DNA of 64,000 nucleotides from Deltaproteobacteria bacterium (GCA_024280455.1 JAJRQC010000023.1:1-64000), one strand, 5' to 3'. Shown: positions 33,159-42,374, counted from the first letter of the stretch. The notes: generated from the letters alone by a model not told the origin. Numbers and translations: made by a program.

Positions 33159-34844
33159 GTGAAGATTCGTAATTTTTCTCTGGGCGTACAGCTGTCATTG
33201 GGGTTTGGCCTTGTTCTGTTGTTGCTCGTGCTGGTTGCAGTCACCGCTGTTACCCGCATAAATACCATGCAGAAGGAGGCCAAACTCAGTCGATATTTTG
33301 ACGAAGTTGACATCCTGCTGGTCAACAAGGAGGTGGATCACCTTTCCTGGTTGCAGGGTGTAACCGGTTTTCTCTTTGATAAACCCCAGCAGCGGCTTAC
33401 CGTACAGACCGACGATCATAAGTGTAAAATGGGTAAATGGCTCTACGACGCATCGTCTCAGGAAAAATTTCAGGGAGCTATTCCCGAAGTACAGGCAATA
33501 GTCAGTCGTTTAAAAGAAGAGCATGGCCGGCTTCATGTAGCTGCCAAAGGAATTGCCGCTATTCTGGAAAAACAGAACGGTCGGACGCCGGCGGCGGAGG
33601 TCGCCATGCTGGCGCACTACCAGCAAACCATGGTGCCCGCTCTGGCCGAGGTCAGAACAACCATGCATTCTCTTATCGAGCTCGTTGACGAACACGCAGT
33701 CAAGGAGCAGGAACGGCTGGTCAAACAAGTTGCCTCCACCAAACGTAATATCATTATTCTGTCGATTGTCGCGGTGCTCTTTGGATTAGCCATAAGTTTC
33801 CTTTTCGCCCGAACCTTGAGCCGCGGTGTTCGCAGGGTCGGTGACCTGGCCAATCAGATGGCGAATGGTGATTTCACGGCCCGGGTTGATGACAACTCCA
33901 GAGATGAGATCGGCCAACTGGCCGGAAATATGAATACCATGGTTGGAAAGCTGGGTGTTCTGCTCGGGGAAATCCGCACTCAGGCCAATGTCATTGATCA
34001 AAATGCCAACGACCTGAGTGAGGTGTCGTCGCAATTGACTGAGGCCGCAAAGGAGACTTCTGAGCATTCCTCTTCAGTCGCGGTTGCCACCGAAGAGATG
34101 TCTTCCAACATGAACAGCGTTGCCGCAGCCAGTGAGGAGGCCGCCACAAATGTCAACATCGTTGCCACGGCGACTGAAGAGATGACCGGCACCGTCAAGG
34201 AGATTGCCGGCAAGACGGAAAAGGCCCGCAGTATTTCCGATGGAGCGGTTACCCTGTCCAATAATGCGTCTGGTAAAGTCGATGCTCTTGGAGCCGCAGC
34301 CAATGATATCAGCCGGGTGACCGAAGTTATTACCGAAATTTCGGAACAGACCAACCTGCTGGCCCTTAATGCCACCATAGAGGCGGCCCGGGCCGGGGAG
34401 GCGGGCAAGGGGTTTGCGGTTGTTGCTAATGAGATCAAGGAGCTGGCCAAGCAGACGGCGGAGGCTACCCTGGAGATCCGGATCAAGATCGATGCCATCC
34501 AGGGGGCGACCGATGAAACCGTGACCGACATCCGTAAAATCACCGAAGGGATCAACGAGGTGAGCAGTATTGTCAACGAGATCAGCGCCGCTATTGATGA
34601 GCAGGCGGCAACGACCCAGGAGATTGCAGATAACGTGACCCAGGCGGCTCAGGGCATTGGTGAGGTCAATGAAAATGTGGCGCAAAGCTCGGCTGTTGCC
34701 GGTGAAATCGCCGAGAGCATCACCCAGGTCAGTGAAACCGCAAATAGTCTTTCCGCCAGCGGTCACCAGGTCAGCCGTAGTTCCGGCAATCTGCTGGAGA
34801 TCACCAGAAAGCTTAATACACTTCTGGATCGTTTTAAGGTCTAA
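33159..34844 (+). CDS. Methyl-accepting chemotaxis protein with CZB-type sensor
   Basis: A 561-aa chemoreceptor. Transmembrane helix 1 (about residues 12-32) is followed by a sensor region with the CZB-like zinc-binding pattern [14 protein letters not shown]...[13 protein letters not shown]...[11 protein letters not shown] (His, His-x2-Cys, His-x3-His). Helix 2 follows at about 215-235, then HAMP. The cytoplasmic hairpin has the conserved tip [35 protein letters not shown]. It should sense zinc or an oxidant and control a CheA kinase not in this window. CZB sensors are usually cytoplasmic; here the domain lies between two membrane helices. The start is GTG 33159, just after a G-rich ribosome site. 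Confidence 0.9.
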   Translation: MKIRNFSLGVQLSLGFGLVLLLLVLVAVTAVTRINTMQKEAKLSRYFDEVDILLVNKEVDHLSWLQGVTGFLFDKPQQRLTVQTDDHKCKMGKWLYDASSQEKFQGAIPEVQAIVSRLKEEHGRLHVAAKGIAAILEKQNGRTPAAEVAMLAHYQQTMVPALAEVRTTMHSLIELVDEHAVKEQERLVKQVASTKRNIIILSIVAVLFGLAISFLFARTLSRGVRRVGDLANQMANGDFTARVDDNSRDEIGQLAGNMNTMVGKLGVLLGEIRTQANVIDQNANDLSEVSSQLTEAAKETSEHSSSVAVATEEMSSNMNSVAAASEEAATNVNIVATATEEMTGTVKEIAGKTEKARSISDGAVTLSNNASGKVDALGAAANDISRVTEVITEISEQTNLLALNATIEAARAGEAGKGFAVVANEIKELAKQTAEATLEIRIKIDAIQGATDETVTDIRKITEGINEVSSIVNEISAAIDEQAATTQEIADNVTQAAQGIGEVNENVAQSSAVAGEIAESITQVSETANSLSASGHQVSRSSGNLLEITRKLNTLLDRFKV

Positions 34845-34961
34845 CGCATATTTCACAGAAATCGTCACGAAAAGTCGGAAAAGGCCATGGAGGAGGTGTT
34901 TCGAGCAGAAAAAAACTCGCAGGTATACTGACGATAATAACGAGTTTTTCGTCATCCCCGA

Positions 34962-35033
34962 GTGGTTACGCTGTATGTAACGACGGTGGTTACGCTGTAT
35001 GTAACGACGGTGGTTACGCTGTATGTAACGACG
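34962..35033. repeat. Three perfect 24-bp tandem repeats inside a CATCCCCG-type palindrome
   Basis: The 24-mer GTGGTTACGCTGTATGTAAC+GACG occurs three times without mismatch (34962-34985, 34986-35009, 35010-35033). It is bracketed by GTCATCCCCG (34951) and CGGGGATGAC (about 35093), a widespread type of intergenic repeat. No gene is supported between the chemoreceptor and kinase genes. Confidence 0.85.
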
Positions 35034-35223
35034 AGGTAGTTGTCGGGGATCCAGTGCCCTGGAAACGTCTTAGATCCCCGCCAACAGCACACGGGGATGA
35101 CGGAAGATGAAAATGTGATAAAGTGAATTGTCGGTGTCGTAGATAGCGAGTGTGGCGAGACTTCCGGTAGTGATGTGGCAATGACCACATGACGAGCGAA
35201 CTCGTGAGACTCTGAGAAGTCTC

Positions 35224-35304
35224 ACCACCGACGGCGGAGAGGTCGTATCATCTTGTAATTCCGTACTGGGCAAATGGCGGTTTTAACTTTTCACGAGTCC
35301 ATCA
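35224..35304 (-). repeat. Intergenic repeat family 2, copy c (reverse)
   Basis: Its reverse complement reads TGATGGACTCGTGAAAAG, then CCGCCATTTGCCCAGTACGG and the CGCCGTCGGTGG block. It lacks the ACGACACCGACAAT end present in the other two copies. It lies just downstream of the hybrid kinase gene and may act as its terminator region. Confidence 0.75.
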
Positions 35305-35307
35305 GAA

Positions 35308-37293
35308 TTAAAGAAGGGCCTTTTTTACTGCTGTTCCGATCTGTTCCGTGGTGTACGGCTTACGGATAAAGTTGCTTACCCCAAGCTGCAGAGCTTTTTT
35401 TACCTCCTCATTTTCCGAAAAACCACTGGTAATAATAGCCTTCTGTTCCGGCTGAACGGCAAGGATCTGTTCAAAGGTTTGGCGCCCGTTTATGCCCGGA
35501 TCCATGATCATGTCGAGGATGATCAGATCCATTGGGTGGTTCTGGACAAACCTGACAGCCTCTTCGCCACTGCCGACCGCCTCAACCTGGTAGCCCAGGA
35601 CTAAGAGCATTTCCGAGGCAATGTTGCGCTGCTTCTCCTCATCGTCCACAACTAAAATGAATTCTCCTTGACCCTGCAGTTCCGCCAGGTTGACGGAGCA
35701 CTGTCTTCTACTCAAGTTTTTTCTGGTAATGGGAAAGTAGAGTTCAAATGCAGTCCCTTGGGCATCGCTGCATACGGTAACTGCACCGCCGTGATCCTGC
35801 ATGGTATTCCAGACTATGGCCAGACCAAGACCGGTTCCACTGCGTCCCATGATCTTCTTGGTATAAAAAGGTTCAAAGATATGACTGATGTCTTCCCGGT
35901 CTATACCCTGACCGGTATCGGCAATACGAATAACTGCATATTCACCGATTTCCATAAATTGATTTTCCGCCACCGGCTTATCCACGTACTGGTTTCTTGT
36001 CTGAATCAGGATCGTCCCGGATCCGGAAATGGCCTCGGCGGCATTGGTCAACAGGTTCATGAGACATTTTTTAATATGGATCGGCGAACAGAAGATGTTG
36101 AACAGGTTTTCAGTTAAGTCGGTTCTGATCTCAATATCAGGATACATGGAAAGCATCTTGGTCCCTTCCGGAGAGTTCAGGTATTCATAGATCAGGTTGT
36201 TAAGAGATCGTACTTCTCTGCCGGCGGCAATTCCCCGGGCAACGGTCAGCAGGTCGGCAACCACTTCGGCTGCACGTTGGCCTGATTCTTTTATGACCTC
36301 GAGCGGCTTCTGCATATCGCTGTTATTCGGCAGCTGCATTAACAACAGGTCCGGATAACTGACCACTCCCGAGAGAATATTGTTGAGATCATGGGCAACA
36401 CCACCGGCCATCAGGCCGATGGCTTCCATTTTCTGAGACTGGGCAAGTTTATTCTGGGTCTTTTTCAGTTCAGTGATATCGACATAGGTCAGCATGCGCC
36501 AGCCGTCCGGCAGAACCACGCACTGGTACTGGAGAATTTTTTCGTCTCTCCTCGTAATTTCTATCGGAGCTATTGCTCCGCGGCGTACTTCGGCCTCACG
36601 TTCATCCATATACTGTTCGAATTCATCATCAGGTACGTCGTAGATGTTGTTGCTGCGGTTGAACTGCATGAGTTCCCTGAAGCTGGGCCGTTTGTTGACA
36701 AAATCCTTTGTTATTTCCCACAGTTCACGGAAAGCACGGTTGACCATCCGGGCCTTGAGCTGATCATCCATGAATAGAACGCCATAATCAATAGCATCCA
36801 TTACCGCACTGAATTCATTAATGGTTTTTGTCAGTTTTTGTGTAGTCCGGACATGACCGGTGACCTCTTTGTTGAGCTGCAGGTTGGTCTCGGTCAACTT
36901 TCTGGTACGTTCTGCAACCATTCCCGCCAGGTGATTTTTATGCTGTTCGAGCTCTTTATGGATTTTCCGGGAGCGATGGAAGTAGATACCGAAGGAGAAG
37001 ATGACGATAAAAGTGGCCGTGTTGATCGAACCGGAAAAAGGTGAGATACTCTTCCAGGCATGCTCCTGGTTGTAAAAGATCAATCCCTGTTTGACAAGGT
37101 GGCCGAAGGACCTGGAAACAGCGAAGAAAATGAAGGAGAGGGTGAGCAGAAAAAGATACTGATAAAAGGTCTGGTTTTTCTTTTTTTTGAGTAGCCGCAG
37201 GGAATAGGTGACACAGAAGCCGGCCAGGCCAAGCACGGTAATAGACCCCAGGATATCAATCCAGATGACGGGCAGCCAGGAAACGGTCATCAC
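35308..37293 (-). CDS. Hybrid sensor histidine kinase with C-terminal receiver domain
   Basis: A 661-aa membrane kinase. The N-terminus has three hydrophobic helices (about residues 8-120), then a coiled coil (HKELEQHKNHLAGMVAERTRKL) and a PAS domain (FSAVMDAIDYGVLFMDDQLKARMVNRAF). The phospho-acceptor His is in LMAGGVAHDLNNILSGV. ATPase boxes are NLLTNAAEAI, RIADTGQGI and GTGLGLAIVW. The C-terminal receiver domain (FILVVDDEEKQRN) has its acceptor Asp in DLIILDMIMDPG. No output-domain regulator is adjacent, so it may signal to a distant partner. It overlaps the upstream membrane gene by 4 nt (ATGA), which suggests the two proteins work together. Confidence 0.92.
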   Translation of the reverse strand: MMTVSWLPVIWIDILGSITVLGLAGFCVTYSLRLLKKKKNQTFYQYLFLLTLSFIFFAVSRSFGHLVKQGLIFYNQEHAWKSISPFSGSINTATFIVIFSFGIYFHRSRKIHKELEQHKNHLAGMVAERTRKLTETNLQLNKEVTGHVRTTQKLTKTINEFSAVMDAIDYGVLFMDDQLKARMVNRAFRELWEITKDFVNKRPSFRELMQFNRSNNIYDVPDDEFEQYMDEREAEVRRGAIAPIEITRRDEKILQYQCVVLPDGWRMLTYVDITELKKTQNKLAQSQKMEAIGLMAGGVAHDLNNILSGVVSYPDLLLMQLPNNSDMQKPLEVIKESGQRAAEVVADLLTVARGIAAGREVRSLNNLIYEYLNSPEGTKMLSMYPDIEIRTDLTENLFNIFCSPIHIKKCLMNLLTNAAEAISGSGTILIQTRNQYVDKPVAENQFMEIGEYAVIRIADTGQGIDREDISHIFEPFYTKKIMGRSGTGLGLAIVWNTMQDHGGAVTVCSDAQGTAFELYFPITRKNLSRRQCSVNLAELQGQGEFILVVDDEEKQRNIASEMLLVLGYQVEAVGSGEEAVRFVQNHPMDLIILDMIMDPGINGRQTFEQILAVQPEQKAIITSGFSENEEVKKALQLGVSNFIRKPYTTEQIGTAVKKALL

Positions 37294-37763
37294 TCCAGAC
37301 TCCAGTTTCGGATGGCGAGCAGGAGCAGGATGAATGCGGGTACCAGAAGCAGATGATCCAGTCTGGTAAGATAGAAGATCAGGTCGAAACCACTGTTGAT
37401 CTGAAAGGCGGTGATTTGGTTGTTTACGCGAATAAAATGGTTAGAGCCAACACTGTGATGCATCCAGTGGCCTGTAAATGTGAGAACGTTCCAGAAAATG
37501 ATGAGCCAGAGGAATCCCTTGAATTGGTGCCAACCGGAACCTTGGAGTCGGGACCTGCCCAGTCGAAAGAGAAGGACAACCATGGCCAGGGTGAAAAGAA
37601 GGTGGCCGAGTTGATGTGAAACCAGGCCTTCGGCTCCGCCGTGCACCTGAACAGCATGGGCCTGGGCCGCAGAGAACAGAAGAGCTGCCGGTTGACTTAA
37701 GATGAGTGGGGCCAGAATGGTGTAACCGGCAGGTTCGCCGTGAGAAGTCGTTCCTCTCAACAT
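37290..37763 (-). CDS. Unknown integral membrane protein coupled to the hybrid kinase
   Basis: A 157-aa protein with about four hydrophobic helices, His-rich between helices 2 and 3 (HWMHHSVGSNHFIRV). Its gene overlaps the kinase gene by 4 nt, so it is cotranslated and is a candidate accessory sensor subunit. I do not recognise the family. The His cluster near a membrane face might bind metal or haem. The start may lie further in than ATG 37763, since the first 15 residues are polar. Confidence 0.65.
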   Translation of the reverse strand: MLRGTTSHGEPAGYTILAPLILSQPAALLFSAAQAHAVQVHGGAEGLVSHQLGHLLFTLAMVVLLFRLGRSRLQGSGWHQFKGFLWLIIFWNVLTFTGHWMHHSVGSNHFIRVNNQITAFQINSGFDLIFYLTRLDHLLLVPAFILLLLAIRNWSLE

Positions 37764-37821
37764 CGTGAATATCTTACCTCGAATTTTGAGTGGGGGTAGG
37801 AATCAGGCCTTGGCCATAAAA

Positions 37822-37886
37822 AACAGCAACGAGTGCCTCTGGTATAGGGCTTCAATGTCTGATTATATACCAGGACCCTTGCTGTT
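37822..37886. repeat. Strong inverted repeat in the gap upstream of the membrane-protein/kinase genes
   Basis: AACAGCAA (37822-37829) pairs with TTGCTGTT (37879-37886), and inside them CTGGTATA pairs with TATACCAG. The remaining gap 37764-38177 shows no gene. It lies between the 5' end of one minus-strand operon and the 3' end of the cytochrome b gene, so it could be a terminator for the latter, although no clear T-run follows. Confidence 0.55.
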
Positions 37887-38177
37887 CAAAGGAAAAATCT
37901 ATTTTTTCAGATGAGAGTTATTAGCAGAGTTGCATGAGAGGGTTTTTCACCTCAATATGAGAAAAACGTGGGGAAGGTTCAGGATGATTATGCCCGGGAA
38001 GATTTTGTTTTTTGTGGTTCTATATGAAACTCAGCAGAAAATGACTTTCTCATTCCCAATGTCCGGCGGATACAGGATTCCAGCGTGGAAATGACATATA
38101 ATCGATTCGGCGTTACTTCTGCAGGGCGGGAGCCCAGAGAATTGTCTGCCGAGTTTTTCTAATAGCCACTTTGTTTT

Positions 38178-39020
38178 TTAAATCCTGCCGTAACTGATCC
38201 AGGACAAGATTGTATAGCCGAGCAGCCAGGCAAGGATAAAGAACAGCGTGTGTTTTCGTTCTCGTCCCTGCTCCGGGAGCAGGAACAGGGCAACTATGAG
38301 AGCGGTCGGAGCCGCAACCCCGGCCCAGAAAATCGGTAAAAAACGCAAGAGTTCCTGCAGGCCGAGAAAAAACCAGGGCCCGGCAATATGGGTCAAGCCG
38401 ATTCTCTCGGGCTCCATGGGCGTACTCAGCACAATGGAGAGAAAGACCAGAGTCAAGCTCAGGAGGGCGTGGTTGCGAAAGTAGGCGGTATATCGCCTGA
38501 GATGGGGCCAGACGCAGATGATGCCGAGAACCATTAAGCCGATCAGGTGGTTGGCATAGACTTTTTGTACACCACCTGCCATTACATCAAAGAGCAGGTT
38601 GTTGAGTGGTTTTCCGAGCAGGGGAATGGAAAGGGCTATATGTTCGGCAATGGCACCGGCTGCCTCTCCGGTAGCATCACCACGCAGGACATAACCGGTG
38701 AACAGCAGGAGAATCGTGACCGGAACGGAGGCGGTCAGTCTGATCCAGGAAAAGCGGGTATAGGAATATTCTTTTTGCCAGAGGATAACCCCGAGGTGGC
38801 AGAGCAGAAGCAGGAAGAATGCCTGGCTTGAGTAGTAGTGTAATCCACGCCAGAATGCCCCGTAAGGAATGACAAATTCCAGAGTCGCGGTTGAGTAAAA
38901 AGGTTCAGCAGGATTATATTGGAGCGCAATCACAACACCGGAAAGGATTGAAATGAACAGGCTGATCAGTGCCTGACCGCCCCATCGATTGGCAATGATG
39001 TATTCCTTGATCCTTGCCAT
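38178..39020 (-). CDS. Cytochrome b subunit of a Rieske/cytochrome b complex
   Basis: A 280-aa membrane protein of the cytochrome b/b6 family that oxidises menaquinol. The two haem-ligating His pairs are visible, 14 residues apart: RGLHYYSSQAFFLLLLCHLG in helix B and VYANHLIGLMVLGIICVWPHL in helix D. Quinol-site residues follow in the TPMEPERIGLTHIAGPWFFLGLQELLR segment (PEW/PEF-like region modified). About eight helices in all. ATG 39020 shares one base with the Rieske stop (TAATG), so the two subunits are translationally coupled. A longer in-frame start at 39158 lies inside the Rieske gene and is unlikely. There is no cytochrome c1-type gene next to it. Confidence 0.88.
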   Translation of the reverse strand: MARIKEYIIANRWGGQALISLFISILSGVVIALQYNPAEPFYSTATLEFVIPYGAFWRGLHYYSSQAFFLLLLCHLGVILWQKEYSYTRFSWIRLTASVPVTILLLFTGYVLRGDATGEAAGAIAEHIALSIPLLGKPLNNLLFDVMAGGVQKVYANHLIGLMVLGIICVWPHLRRYTAYFRNHALLSLTLVFLSIVLSTPMEPERIGLTHIAGPWFFLGLQELLRFLPIFWAGVAAPTALIVALFLLPEQGRERKHTLFFILAWLLGYTILSWISYGRI

Positions 39021-39457
39021 TATAGGGTTACGACGTAGCCGCTGATCAACCCTTCGGGCGTTTTTTTGGTTTCCACTGCAAAACGTGTCAGGTCCTTTTT
39101 TGCCGGCCCGGATATCAGCTTGCCCTGCGGGGTAAACCGGCTCTGGTGGCAGGGGCATTCAATAATCTGCTTGTCTTCAAGGAAGTTGACCCGGCACCCG
39201 AGATGGGTACAGGTTCGACAGACGGCAAAAGGTTTGCCGTCTCCGGCAAAGAGAATAAAGTCCCGTTCCGCGTGATAGCCGGAAAGTGGTAGCGGAGCGG
39301 CAACAGTAACAAACCGCGGTTTGGGTTTAACGGTGAAGCCGAGAAAACGAAACAGCGGATAGGCCAGGGCAAGAGAGAGGATGGCCCCGGCCCATTGCAG
39401 CGAGGAGCCGAGAAACCGGCGGCGTTGTTCTCGTATGGCCGGTTCAGTCCTCTGCAT
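39020..39457 (-). CDS. Rieske iron-sulfur protein
   Basis: A 145-aa protein with a twin-Arg-like N-terminus (REQRRRFLGSSLQWAGAILSLALAYPLF) acting as signal/anchor. It has a C-terminal Rieske fold with cluster-binding CRTCTHLGCRV and CPCHQSRF (two Cys, two His, plus the disulfide Cys pair). It accepts electrons from menaquinol at the cytochrome b subunit encoded directly downstream. It overlaps coaD by 14 nt. Confidence 0.92.
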   Translation of the reverse strand: MQRTEPAIREQRRRFLGSSLQWAGAILSLALAYPLFRFLGFTVKPKPRFVTVAAPLPLSGYHAERDFILFAGDGKPFAVCRTCTHLGCRVNFLEDKQIIECPCHQSRFTPQGKLISGPAKKDLTRFAVETKKTPEGLISGYVVTL

Positions 39458-39980
39458 CGGTCCGGTATTTGTTCTGCAAAGCCTTTTCTACATGATCCGG
39501 CACAAGTCCGCTGATATCGCCGTTATGCTTTGCCGCGTCTTTGATGATGCTTGAACTGATATAGATCCAGCGAAAACCGGTCATCAGAAAGATTGTGTCT
39601 ACCTTGCGGGCCAGTTTTCTGTTCATCAGGGCGAGCTGAAACTCGTAATCAAAGTCGGAAACCGCTCGCAGGCCGCGGACAATGGCACAGGCACCTTTTT
39701 TTTCGGCATAGTCAACGATAAGTCCGCTGGTGGTATCGATCTTGATCCTCTTATTCTCCGGCTCAAAGCATTGCGTGATCAAATCGATTCGTTCCTCCAG
39801 GGAAAAGAGCGGTTCTTTCCGGGCATTGATGGCAATGGCAATGATAACCCGGTCAAAAAGACCAAGTGCACGCTCGATGATATCAATATGTCCGTTGGTG
39901 ATAGGATCAAAGGTGCCGGGATATATAGCTGTTGTCGAATCACAGGGTGTCTCGTCCATGTCGTGTTTTTTACTGCTCAT
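39444..39980 (-). CDS. coaD: Phosphopantetheine adenylyltransferase
   Basis: A 178-aa enzyme of coenzyme A synthesis that joins 4'-phosphopantetheine and ATP to dephospho-CoA. Nucleotidyltransferase motifs are AIYPGTFDPITNGHIDIIERAL near residue 18 (the T/HxGH box) and the C-terminal ISSSIIKDAAKHNGDIS (ISSS/T motif). The first 15 residues are an extra polar lead; ATG at codon 8 is an alternative start. It sits in a minus-strand run after rsmD, a pairing conserved in many bacteria. Confidence 0.93.
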   Translation of the reverse strand: MSSKKHDMDETPCDSTTAIYPGTFDPITNGHIDIIERALGLFDRVIIAIAINARKEPLFSLEERIDLITQCFEPENKRIKIDTTSGLIVDYAEKKGACAIVRGLRAVSDFDYEFQLALMNRKLARKVDTIFLMTGFRWIYISSSIIKDAAKHNGDISGLVPDHVEKALQNKYRTDAED

Positions 39981-40001
39981 AGGTCTAATTTTTAGTTTGG
40001 T

Positions 40002-40577
40002 TCAGGAGGAAAATGTATAAAACCAGAGGCCGGTTTCTCCATATCGACGCCTGTCGCTGAGCTGCAGTCGTTCGATCTCCGTCGGCAGGTTTTGATTTTG
40101 CCGCTCTTCGGCGATAACGATGGCTTTGTCGGCTGCAAGCCCGGAACGTTGTACCATTTTCAGCAGCTTTACAGCCAGTTTTTTTTCATAGGGGGGGTCA
40201 ATAAAAATGAGAGTACATCGGTATTCCCTGGGCAGCTGCTTCTGAAGAATTTTAAGATTTTTATCTCTGGTCAGGTCAAGTTTAAAGATTCGTGCCGGGG
40301 GCTGTTCAAAACAGGAGCGCAGGTTGAGGCCGATAATTTCAAGAGCGGACGGGTCGTTGTCGACAAAGACAACGGACTTTGCTCCACGACTTAGAGCTTC
40401 CAGGCCGAATGAACCGGTTCCTGCACACAGGTCGAGGACGGTTGCCGCAGAAATTCTATCTCCAAGGATGTTGAAGATTGCACCGCGGACTCGGTCGCTG
40501 GTCGGCCGGATTGAGCGATTTTTTCGTTTTGGGCCGGTCAGTCTGCAGCCTCGGGCAGTGCCCCCTGTGATACGCAC
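40002..40577 (-). CDS. rsmD: 16S rRNA (guanine(966)-N(2))-methyltransferase
   Basis: A 191-aa SAM-dependent methyltransferase modifying G966 in 16S rRNA. Motifs are MRITGGTARGCRL and RPTSDRVRGAIFNIL at the N-terminus (family signature), VLDLCAGTGSFGLEALSRGA (SAM-binding motif I) and the catalytic FIDPPYEKK at about residue 126. It is directly upstream of coaD with a 21-nt gap. Confidence 0.94.
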   Translation of the reverse strand: MRITGGTARGCRLTGPKRKNRSIRPTSDRVRGAIFNILGDRISAATVLDLCAGTGSFGLEALSRGAKSVVFVDNDPSALEIIGLNLRSCFEQPPARIFKLDLTRDKNLKILQKQLPREYRCTLIFIDPPYEKKLAVKLLKMVQRSGLAADKAIVIAEERQNQNLPTEIERLQLSDRRRYGETGLWFYTFSS

Positions 40578-40609
40578 TCTTACTCCTCTACCTCTACATC
40601 TCCAGTTGT

Positions 40610-41371
40610 CTATTCAACCGGCTTGTTGATTTTTTTCTTGGCAGGGAGTTTTTTTTTACCGTGCTGCATGAGGCCGTATAGAGCCAATGACGGCCCGGAA
40701 AGGATGTAGATCAAGGACACGGCAAACAGGGTGATCGGCGGTTCGGTTGCCAGCAGAACCAGGAGCAGGACCATGCCGACAATGACCTGAAACTTTTTTT
40801 CCCGGGACAGGTGAATTTGCTTAAAACTGAGATAACGATGGGTGGAGACCATCAGATAAGAGAGCACATAGACCAGGAGCAGAATGGAGAGATGTTTAAC
40901 CGTATCCGTTGCCCCGAGAAATCGGCAGAACATGACGGTGGTGACAATCATGCTGGCTGCAGCCGGACAGGGCAGGCCGACAAAGTCGTGGCTTTTGTTT
41001 TCATCATCAGAGGCCGAGTTGAAACGGGCGAGCCTGAGAGCGGTGGTTGCCACAAAGAGAAAAGCGGCCAGCCAGCCGTAACGGCCATACGGTGTCAGGG
41101 CCCAAAGATAGGCGAGCAGGGCTGGAGCTACGCCAAAGGAAACCATGTCGCACAGGGAATCGAGCTGCTTGCCGAATTCGGAGGTGGAGCCGGTCATCCG
41201 GGCAACCCTACCGTCAAGGCCGTCAAAGACGGCTGCCACGAGAATGGCAATGGCCGCAGCATAGAAGTTGCCGTTAATGGAGGCAACCATGGAGTAGAAA
41301 CCGCTGAACAGGCTGGTGCAGGTCAGCATGCAGGGAACGGGATAAAATTTATTTGAGGCGGTTTTTTCCAT
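40610..41371 (-). CDS. pssA: CDP-diacylglycerol-serine O-phosphatidyltransferase
   Basis: A 253-aa inner-membrane enzyme making phosphatidylserine from CDP-diacylglycerol and serine. The CDP-alcohol phosphotransferase motif is DGLDGRVARMTGSTSEFGKQLDSLCDMVSFG (D-G-x2-A-R-x8-G-x3-D-x3-D, read with the local variant). About seven hydrophobic helices, ending in a Lys-rich tail (KKKLPAKKKINK). I chose ATG 41371; the extended start at 41446 adds an unlikely segment. It is followed upstream by psd, which decarboxylates its product to phosphatidylethanolamine. Confidence 0.93.
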   Translation of the reverse strand: MEKTASNKFYPVPCMLTCTSLFSGFYSMVASINGNFYAAAIAILVAAVFDGLDGRVARMTGSTSEFGKQLDSLCDMVSFGVAPALLAYLWALTPYGRYGWLAAFLFVATTALRLARFNSASDDENKSHDFVGLPCPAAASMIVTTVMFCRFLGATDTVKHLSILLLVYVLSYLMVSTHRYLSFKQIHLSREKKFQVIVGMVLLLVLLATEPPITLFAVSLIYILSGPSLALYGLMQHGKKKLPAKKKINKPVE

Positions 41372-41465
41372 GTCTATCACTGTGGTTTTTAGAGTACCTG
41401 AGGATCCGGTTGCCTGATTATACCAGAAAAGAGAGGTGAAAAGCAACCGGGCAGGTCTATTTACC

Positions 41466-41574
41466 GTAAGCGTTCACCAGCACTCCATCTTCGCTTGATC
41501 AGGCCTCCTCACATAGGCAGGCTATAGATTCGTCAGCCTGCTTAAACGAATATGGAGCACTGGCAACCGCTTAC
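41466..41574. repeat. MITE-like element with GTAAGCGTTCACCAG terminal inverted repeats, short copy
   Basis: It begins GTAAGCGTTCACCAG and ends CTGGCAACCGCTTAC, imperfect inverted ends of 15 bp. The core contains TCGCTTGATCAGGCCTCCTC, ATAGGCAGGCTATAG and CGTCAGCCTGCT. The same ends and core occur at 46709-46895. It lies between psd and pssA. Confidence 0.8.
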
Positions 41575-41618
41575 AGGTCTGTGGTTCTTGATCGTATTTG
41601 CTCCTTGGGGAATGGTTA

Positions 41619-42272
41619 CTATTTACCGCTGTTCAGGTAAGCAAGGATGGTTTCGCCGGATTTAACCTTCTGTCGAAGCTGGACCTCGACTTTGGTGTCG
41701 GAGGGAAGGTAGAGATCAACCCGGGAGCCAAAGCGGATCAGCCCGTAACGCTCGCCTGCGGTTACAGTGTCCCCTTTTTCAGCCCGGCAGACAATGCGAC
41801 GGGCAATCAGGCCTGCAACCTGAACCACGCAGTAGCGGATGCCCGAAGATGTTGCCATGGTCAAGGCACAATATTCATTATGCAGGCCGGCCTTGTCGTT
41901 GTCGGCGGAATAGAATTTTCCCGGTTTAAACAGGATGTTTTCCACTCTACCGCTAATGGGCATGCGATTGACATGAACATTAAAAATATTCATGAAAATT
42001 GATATCTTCAGGGCTCTCCCCTCCAGAAAACGATTATCATCAATTTCTTTGATTCTGATCACCCGACCGTCGGCGGGGCAGATAACCGCTTCAGGGTCAT
42101 CTGGAACAACTCTTGACGGATCCCTGAAAAACCAGGTGACAAAGGTTGTCATGAGAAGCCCGGTAAATGCGGCAACCGTAAGGCCGAGCAATGCACATAG
42201 AAGAGCAGTAAAGGCGCAGAAGAGGATGAAGGGGTATCCCTCACGGGCAATGGGTATGTGCTGTTTTTTCAT
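41619..42272 (-). CDS. psd: Phosphatidylserine decarboxylase proenzyme
   Basis: A 217-aa enzyme of the short archaeal/bacterial type. It has an N-terminal membrane helix pair, TWFFRDPSRVVPDDPEAVICPADGRV, and the substrate pocket IFMNIFNVHVNRMPISG. The autocleavage site is Gly-Ser in YGLIRFGSRVDLYLP at about residue 183, where the Ser becomes the pyruvoyl group. It converts phosphatidylserine, made by the pssA product, to phosphatidylethanolamine. The psd-pssA order fits an operon interrupted by a MITE-like repeat. Confidence 0.93.
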   Translation of the reverse strand: MKKQHIPIAREGYPFILFCAFTALLCALLGLTVAAFTGLLMTTFVTWFFRDPSRVVPDDPEAVICPADGRVIRIKEIDDNRFLEGRALKISIFMNIFNVHVNRMPISGRVENILFKPGKFYSADNDKAGLHNEYCALTMATSSGIRYCVVQVAGLIARRIVCRAEKGDTVTAGERYGLIRFGSRVDLYLPSDTKVEVQLRQKVKSGETILAYLNSGK

Positions 42273-42374
42273 AAAGTTGGAGATTTCACTTGATCAGAAA
42301 CAAGAAAAAGGCATGGCGGAAGGCCATGCCTTTGGGGTGGGTTTATCCATGCTGCGGAAGGACACAGCCAGGCA

